The notes under the pieces are model-generated. The model saw only the letters and a program-made list of their open reading frames with translations. It did no database searches and was not told the origin of the DNA. This document shows positions 59,517 through 64,000 of a stretch of 64,000 bases of DNA, piece after piece. Location: contig JBKECO010000006.1 in assembly GCA_047974745.1 (NCBI GenBank), positions 1 through 64,000 of the forward strand, given 5' to 3'. Origin of the DNA: JBKECO01 sp047974745. GTDB lineage: Bacteria; Bacillota; Clostridia; Lachnospirales; Lachnospiraceae. Position numbers and translations under genes: made by a program. The stretch's first letter is position 1, and every line of letters begins with the position of its first letter.

Positions 59517-61913
59517 CTACTTCTTTCTGTTGTTGAAGAATCCTTTGATAAGACGCCCCAGACCTGTAAAAAAGTGACCATTGACCATATGTAAAATTGC
59601 ATATGACATTTCCATCGAGACAGCACCGCCAGTCATTTTGGCCAAACCGCGAAATGGCATATTATATATGAACAGCACATTCAGATTTGGTTCCCCCTTT
59701 TTCATACTGGCTACCTTTATACGTGTCAGGATTTTATAAATCAGCCTCGCCAGAATACTTTTTGCATAATACATTTGACAGAAGGTATCGTTGATACCTA
59801 AAAGGTCATTTTTATCCCAATTCTTATTCGGTACTTTCCTGCCATAGAGCCCCTCGAATTCATCATCAGGAATTCGGAGAATATTCCCATCTCGGTAGGC
59901 AGGATAGTGCATCTTTGACATTTCCTCTGGTATTTTACTTCCATCGATCCAAATTGTTTGTATCAGCAGGATATCTGCACTGCTCGTACCTGCCATGATC
60001 TGGTATTCCCCTTCTTCTGTCTCCCAGGAATTTGATATCGTATTATAGTAACGAAATGCTTTGTCATCAAGAGGTATCTCTACCTGCTGACTCTCACCTG
60101 ATTTCAAGAAGAGCTTCTGGAATCCCTTCAGTTCTTTACTTGGTCTTAATAAGTCTGATTCTAATTTTGATATATAGATTTGTACAATTTCAAATGCGTC
60201 ATAATCTCCAGTGTTTTTGACCTGTAGTCGGACGATATTGTCTCGCACGTTCATATCGCTGTATTCAAATTTTGTGTAGCTCAAACCATATCCAAAAGGA
60301 TATTTTACAGCAATCTTATGTGTATCAAAGTGACGGTAACCAACATAAATCCCTTCTCTGTATTCTGATGTTTTTTCAAGACCAGGATAATAGGGTGCAG
60401 AGGGTGTATCTTCATATCTTAGAGGATAGCTTTCATTTAGTTTTCCGCCGGGGCTCACTTTTCCTGTTACTACATCAAAAATTCCAGAAGCTCCTGCCTG
60501 TCCGCACAGATAAGCATGAAGCACGGCTTTTGCATCCACATCCCATGCCATTTCAACAGAAGCTCCTGCGGATAGAATGACTACGATCTGAGGATTTACT
60601 TTTTTCAATGCAAGCAAAAGATCTGTTTGATTCTTGGCCAGTTCCATGTGGTCTCTGTCCATACCCTCTGATTCTGACAGTTCGTCAAGCCCAAGGTATA
60701 AAAGTACTACCTCCGCATTCTTCCCCAGCCCACATGCTTCTTCGATCAGATTTGAGTCAGGCTGACCATTTCTGTGAAAACCCTTTGCATAGCCAATCGA
60801 TTCCAGTTCTTGTGGTATCACATCAAGTGGACTTTCCAGCTTTGTTGGATTCACTACACTCGATCCTGCCCCCTGGTATCTTGGTTTTTGGGCAAAATCA
60901 CCGATCATAGCGACTTTCGTACCCTTCTCCAGCGGGAGAATCCCTTCTTCGTTTTTTAGAAGCACTGCACTCTGGGCTGCTGCCTTTCTGGCTACTGCAT
61001 GATGTTTTTCAATATTGAATTCACGATCTTTTTTATCCTTTAAGTTTTCAGCCAGCTCAAATACAACTGACAGAAGTTCATCTACTCTTTTATCTAAAAG
61101 TTCCAGACTTAATTTTCCATTTTGTACAGCTGACACGATCTCACGTATCCCGTCTTTTCCTGTAGTTGGCATTTCAAGATGGCTGCCGTTCGCAACTCCA
61201 TCTGTATGACTGTTGCTGCCGCCCCAGTCAGAAACTACAAATCCTTCAAAGCCCCATTCCTTTACCAAAATATCCTGTAAGAGCTGGCTACTCTCATTTG
61301 CATAGATTCCATTGATCTTATTATAGGATGTCATAATTGACTTCGCTCTGCCTTCTTTCACAGCGATTTCAAATCCTGTTGTATAAAGTTCTCGAAACGT
61401 ACGCTCATCCACAATAGAATCATTTGCCATACGCCTCAATTCCTGAGAATTAGCAGCAAAATGCTTTGGACACGCTGCTACGCCCTGACTTTGAATCCCT
61501 TTAATATATCCTGCTGCCATTTTTCCGGCAAGATATGGATCTTCACTAAAATATTCAAAGTTCCTGCCGCAAAGTGGATTCCTTTTTATATTAAGCCCTG
61601 GTCCAAGGATCACATGCACATCAAGTGATGCTGCCTCGATACCAAGACAGGATCCAATTTCTTCTCCTAGCGCAGGATCCCAGCTATTAGCTATGGTTGC
61701 TGCCGTCGGAAAACATGTGGCGGGTACGCTTGCATTCAGGCCAAGATGATCCGATTCTCCAGCCTGCTTTCTTAATCCATGTGGACCATCCGATAGGGTA
61801 ATGGAGGGAATCTCTAGTCTTTCTATATCCATGGTCTGCCAGAAATCCTTACCTGACATCAGACTTGCTTTTTCTTCCAAACTCATAGTATCGATGAGTG
61901 ATTGATATTTCAT
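59517..61913 (-). CDS. GH3 beta-glucosidase with C-terminal extension
   Basis: A 798-residue GH3 enzyme. It has SDGPHGLRKQ, GRNFEYFSEDPYLAG, PKHFAANSQE and the nucleophile Asp229 in FVVSDWGG, then a C-domain and FnIII-like domain (YPFGYGLSYTKFEYSD). About 100 residues follow that include MPFRGLAKMTGGAVSMEM and end in basic GFFNNRKK; this tail recurs in Lachnospiraceae GH3s. No signal peptide. RBS GGAGG. It is downstream of the membrane-anchored permuted GH3 and upstream of the GtrA-like gene. Confidence 0.92.
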   Translation of the reverse strand: MKYQSLIDTMSLEEKASLMSGKDFWQTMDIERLEIPSITLSDGPHGLRKQAGESDHLGLNASVPATCFPTAATIANSWDPALGEEIGSCLGIEAASLDVHVILGPGLNIKRNPLCGRNFEYFSEDPYLAGKMAAGYIKGIQSQGVAACPKHFAANSQELRRMANDSIVDERTFRELYTTGFEIAVKEGRAKSIMTSYNKINGIYANESSQLLQDILVKEWGFEGFVVSDWGGSNSHTDGVANGSHLEMPTTGKDGIREIVSAVQNGKLSLELLDKRVDELLSVVFELAENLKDKKDREFNIEKHHAVARKAAAQSAVLLKNEEGILPLEKGTKVAMIGDFAQKPRYQGAGSSVVNPTKLESPLDVIPQELESIGYAKGFHRNGQPDSNLIEEACGLGKNAEVVLLYLGLDELSESEGMDRDHMELAKNQTDLLLALKKVNPQIVVILSAGASVEMAWDVDAKAVLHAYLCGQAGASGIFDVVTGKVSPGGKLNESYPLRYEDTPSAPYYPGLEKTSEYREGIYVGYRHFDTHKIAVKYPFGYGLSYTKFEYSDMNVRDNIVRLQVKNTGDYDAFEIVQIYISKLESDLLRPSKELKGFQKLFLKSGESQQVEIPLDDKAFRYYNTISNSWETEEGEYQIMAGTSSADILLIQTIWIDGSKIPEEMSKMHYPAYRDGNILRIPDDEFEGLYGRKVPNKNWDKNDLLGINDTFCQMYYAKSILARLIYKILTRIKVASMKKGEPNLNVLFIYNMPFRGLAKMTGGAVSMEMSYAILHMVNGHFFTGLGRLIKGFFNNRKK

Positions 61914-61941
61914 GTGTTTTCCTCCAGGTGTTTTGAATAGC

Positions 61942-61978
61942 AGAATTCCACGTACCCAAAGAGGGTACGTGAAATTCT
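61942..61978 (-). other. Strong intergenic hairpin between two GH3 genes
   Basis: A 16-bp stem with a single mismatch, AGAATT-C-CACGTACCC (61942-61957) with GGGTACGTG-A-AATTCT (61963-61978), and a 5-nt loop. No T run follows on the minus strand. It lies 47 nt after the upstream stop and 28 nt before the downstream start, suiting an mRNA processing or stability element. Confidence 0.65.
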
Positions 61979-62025
61979 GTCAATTTTATTGCAGTACTCT
62001 GATTTCCTTTGTTCCAAATACTGCT

Positions 62026-64000
62026 TTATTTCTTCTTTTCTTCAATCACTTCATTGCTGTTCATTCTGATTTTTTTATAGCCTCTAAAGATTACAAATAC
62101 TTCAAGCAGAATCAACAGAGCTGCAAGAATCACATCAATAACAATCATTACAATCTTCCATCCAGGAGTCGCTGATGCACTGGCTAGTGCTTCCTCACTA
62201 TAAGCTCTACTGTTTACAACGGTATACATGATATTCTTGCTTGCCTGCCGCATTGCGATGACTGAAGTAGCACTTTCATCTACAACGGTATTTGTTCCTG
62301 CATCATAAGTTGCGAGACAGAAATCATTTCCATTTCTGATGAGCTGGTCTGCATTCTGGTAACCATAATTTCCATAGTAATCAGTAAGTACCATTCCACG
62401 GAAGCCCCATTCGTCTCTTAAAACTGTCTGCAGCAGTGCTGAGTCGGCTCCGGCATAGGTTCCGCCGATGTAATTGAATGCAGACATAACAGCACCTGCA
62501 CCACCTTCTTTCACTGACATTTCAAAAGGCTTCAGATAGATTTCACGGATGGCCTGTTCATTTGACCAAGTGCAAAGCATTGAGAGGCGATTTGCTTCCT
62601 GATCATTGAGTGCATAGTGTTTCATATAAGCGTAAACACCCTGATCTGCTGCTCCTTTGATTGCTTCAGAAGCGATTGCTCCACTCAGGAAACTGTCTTC
62701 TGAATAATACTCGAAATTTCTGCCAGCAAATGCAGAACGATGGATGTTCATAGCCGGTGCATACCAGCCGGAAACATTCATTTCAGCTGCCATGGTTCCG
62801 ATGCTTTCACCGAATGCATAAGCAATATCTTTATTAAATGTAGATGCAATCATAACTGCAGATGGGAATCCAATGGAACCAACTCCTGTAAAGTTGTTGT
62901 TAATGGATGCTGGACCATCACAGTCTACTGTCGAGTATTTTCCAACAGACGACATCCCACCAGTCTGATACCCGCCATAAGCGATCAGCTGCTTCATCTC
63001 ATCCAGTGTAAGCTGATCCAGCAAAGTATCCCATTGTGCATCATCGTATTCCAATCCACGCAGATCTGCAAGCTCTAGACCATTGGATGCTCCAGTCGTT
63101 GGCATCACATCATTAGCGTCATTAAAGTCCGTTACAACATAGTTTGAATTATTTACGAATTCAGCCTTAAGTTCATCTGCCATTGCAAGTGTAGCAGGTG
63201 CTGCTGTTGCTTCTGCATAATTTGCAAATCCATCCGCTCTCGAGAGATATGTAACATCTCCTACTGCGTGGGCAAATTGATTTACGGCTGCGATATTGTC
63301 TGTAGAACGTGCATTTGTGTCATCATAGATTATAGTACTGTCTATTGCATAGATCTGTGAGTCGATCATTGTATGAGAATCTTCATTGATGGAGATCACA
63401 TACTCGCCCTCTTCAAGAACGTAGCAGCCTGACGTAATGCTGTCATAGGAAGCCATATCCTCAGCTGTAAAGGTTATCGTTACTGTTTCAGATGCGCCCG
63501 GCTCTATCATTTGCGTTTTATCGAACTCAACCAGATTAACGGATGACTTTTCAATACCGCCATTTGTATATGGTGGATTGTAGTAAACTTCCACTACGTC
63601 TTTACCAGCTGTATCACCGATATTTGTGACAGTCACATCAAAAGAGATATTGCCATCTGCATCTGCTGATATAGTACCCATCTCCTGTGTGAACTCAGTA
63701 TAGGAGAGTCCATGGCCAAAGGGATACAAGACCTCGTCTTCGTATGTTATAAAGCCTTCTGCTGCAGCTGTTTCATAATAACGATAGCCTACATAGATAC
63801 CTTCAACATAATCAACAAAAGTTGGAGATGTTGCTGTTCCAAATGCATCTGAAGCAAATTCTGTCATATTATCATAGACGAAATTTCCAATATTATTATA
63901 GGTTGGTGTTGCTGTCAGATCCTTTACAAATGTATCTGAAGCTTTTCCTGAAGGATTCACATTTCCAGCTATAATATTTCCAAGTGAATTGAAGCCTGTC
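62026..64000 (-). CDS. Membrane-anchored GH3 protein with reversed domain order, partial
   Basis: The gene runs off the right edge, so the N-terminus is missing; about 658 residues are visible. The visible part begins with the end of a GH3 C-domain (SLGNIIAGNVNPSGK), then an FnIII-like domain (YPFGHGLSYTEF), and only then the GH3 catalytic barrel (GRNFEYYSEDSFLSG, MKHYALNDQEANR, nucleophile Asp in GMVLTDYYGN). A C-terminal helix (IVMIVIDVILAALLILLEVFVI type segment in two parts) and a basic tail anchor it to the membrane. Reversed GH3s are known, for example in Butyrivibrio. Polymer or oligosaccharide cleavage outside the cell is inferred. Confidence 0.85.
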   Translation of the reverse strand, partial: TGFNSLGNIIAGNVNPSGKASDTFVKDLTATPTYNNIGNFVYDNMTEFASDAFGTATSPTFVDYVEGIYVGYRYYETAAAEGFITYEDEVLYPFGHGLSYTEFTQEMGTISADADGNISFDVTVTNIGDTAGKDVVEVYYNPPYTNGGIEKSSVNLVEFDKTQMIEPGASETVTITFTAEDMASYDSITSGCYVLEEGEYVISINEDSHTMIDSQIYAIDSTIIYDDTNARSTDNIAAVNQFAHAVGDVTYLSRADGFANYAEATAAPATLAMADELKAEFVNNSNYVVTDFNDANDVMPTTGASNGLELADLRGLEYDDAQWDTLLDQLTLDEMKQLIAYGGYQTGGMSSVGKYSTVDCDGPASINNNFTGVGSIGFPSAVMIASTFNKDIAYAFGESIGTMAAEMNVSGWYAPAMNIHRSAFAGRNFEYYSEDSFLSGAIASEAIKGAADQGVYAYMKHYALNDQEANRLSMLCTWSNEQAIREIYLKPFEMSVKEGGAGAVMSAFNYIGGTYAGADSALLQTVLRDEWGFRGMVLTDYYGNYGYQNADQLIRNGNDFCLATYDAGTNTVVDESATSVIAMRQASKNIMYTVVNSRAYSEEALASASATPGWKIVMIVIDVILAALLILLEVFVIFRGYKKIRMNSNEVIEEKKK

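Overview
The window looks like the chromosome of a gut-type Lachnospiraceae bacterium (Bacillota, class Clostridia). Supporting signs are a moderately AT-rich sequence with strong AGGAGG-type ribosome binding sites, type III glutamine synthetase, a rapZ-whiA-crh cluster with hprK nearby, TraX-family and DUF6472/DUF6132-type proteins, YesM/YesN-type two-component regulation of sugar ABC transporters, and a dense set of glycoside hydrolases. No phage, insertion sequence, CRISPR array or rRNA operon is visible. One tRNA (Gln, anticodon CTG) is present.

Layout. Positions 1-30100 are mostly housekeeping. They hold a thioesterase/cvfB/ridA run, tRNA-Gln, yigZ, a class A penicillin-binding protein with a neighbouring lipoprotein, a nitrogen block (glnN, glnB, amt), fba, and a long minus-strand series ftsH-uvrC-hprK-M18 peptidase-murB-rapZ-whiA-crh-like-lipid kinase. 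After these come pyrG, an NYN/LOTUS-domain protein with a small cysteine-rich partner, a TraX protein, a cation/proton antiporter, murI and small conserved genes.

Positions 30170-51500 form a glycan-use region. A GH95 fucosidase sits behind a sugar ABC transporter (binding protein plus two permeases, no ATPase), divergent from a YesM/YesN-type two-component system. A GH31 enzyme follows an AraC regulator. A LacI-type repressor faces a sulfatase / GPH symporter / GH3 hexosaminidase-like operon whose promoter carries two near-identical 16-bp palindromic operators. A further GH3 beta-glucosidase lies opposite another AraC regulator.

Positions 52500-58750 carry a CopB-type copper ATPase, a divergent four-gene cassette of small cysteine-containing membrane proteins and split permease halves, thioredoxin, enolase and a small membrane protein. 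Positions 58912-64000 hold a GtrA-like protein, a GH3 beta-glucosidase, and a GH3 protein with reversed domain order and a C-terminal membrane anchor that runs off the right edge.

Most likely biology: uptake and trimming of fucosylated, sulfated and beta-linked glycans under several local regulators, placed among core cell-wall, nitrogen and carbon-control genes. The least explained parts are the DUF6132 / NapH-like / split-permease cassette, the NYN-LOTUS plus DUF6472 pair with its symmetric promoter region, a structured repeat upstream of traX, and a small membrane gene interrupted at a run of seven A.
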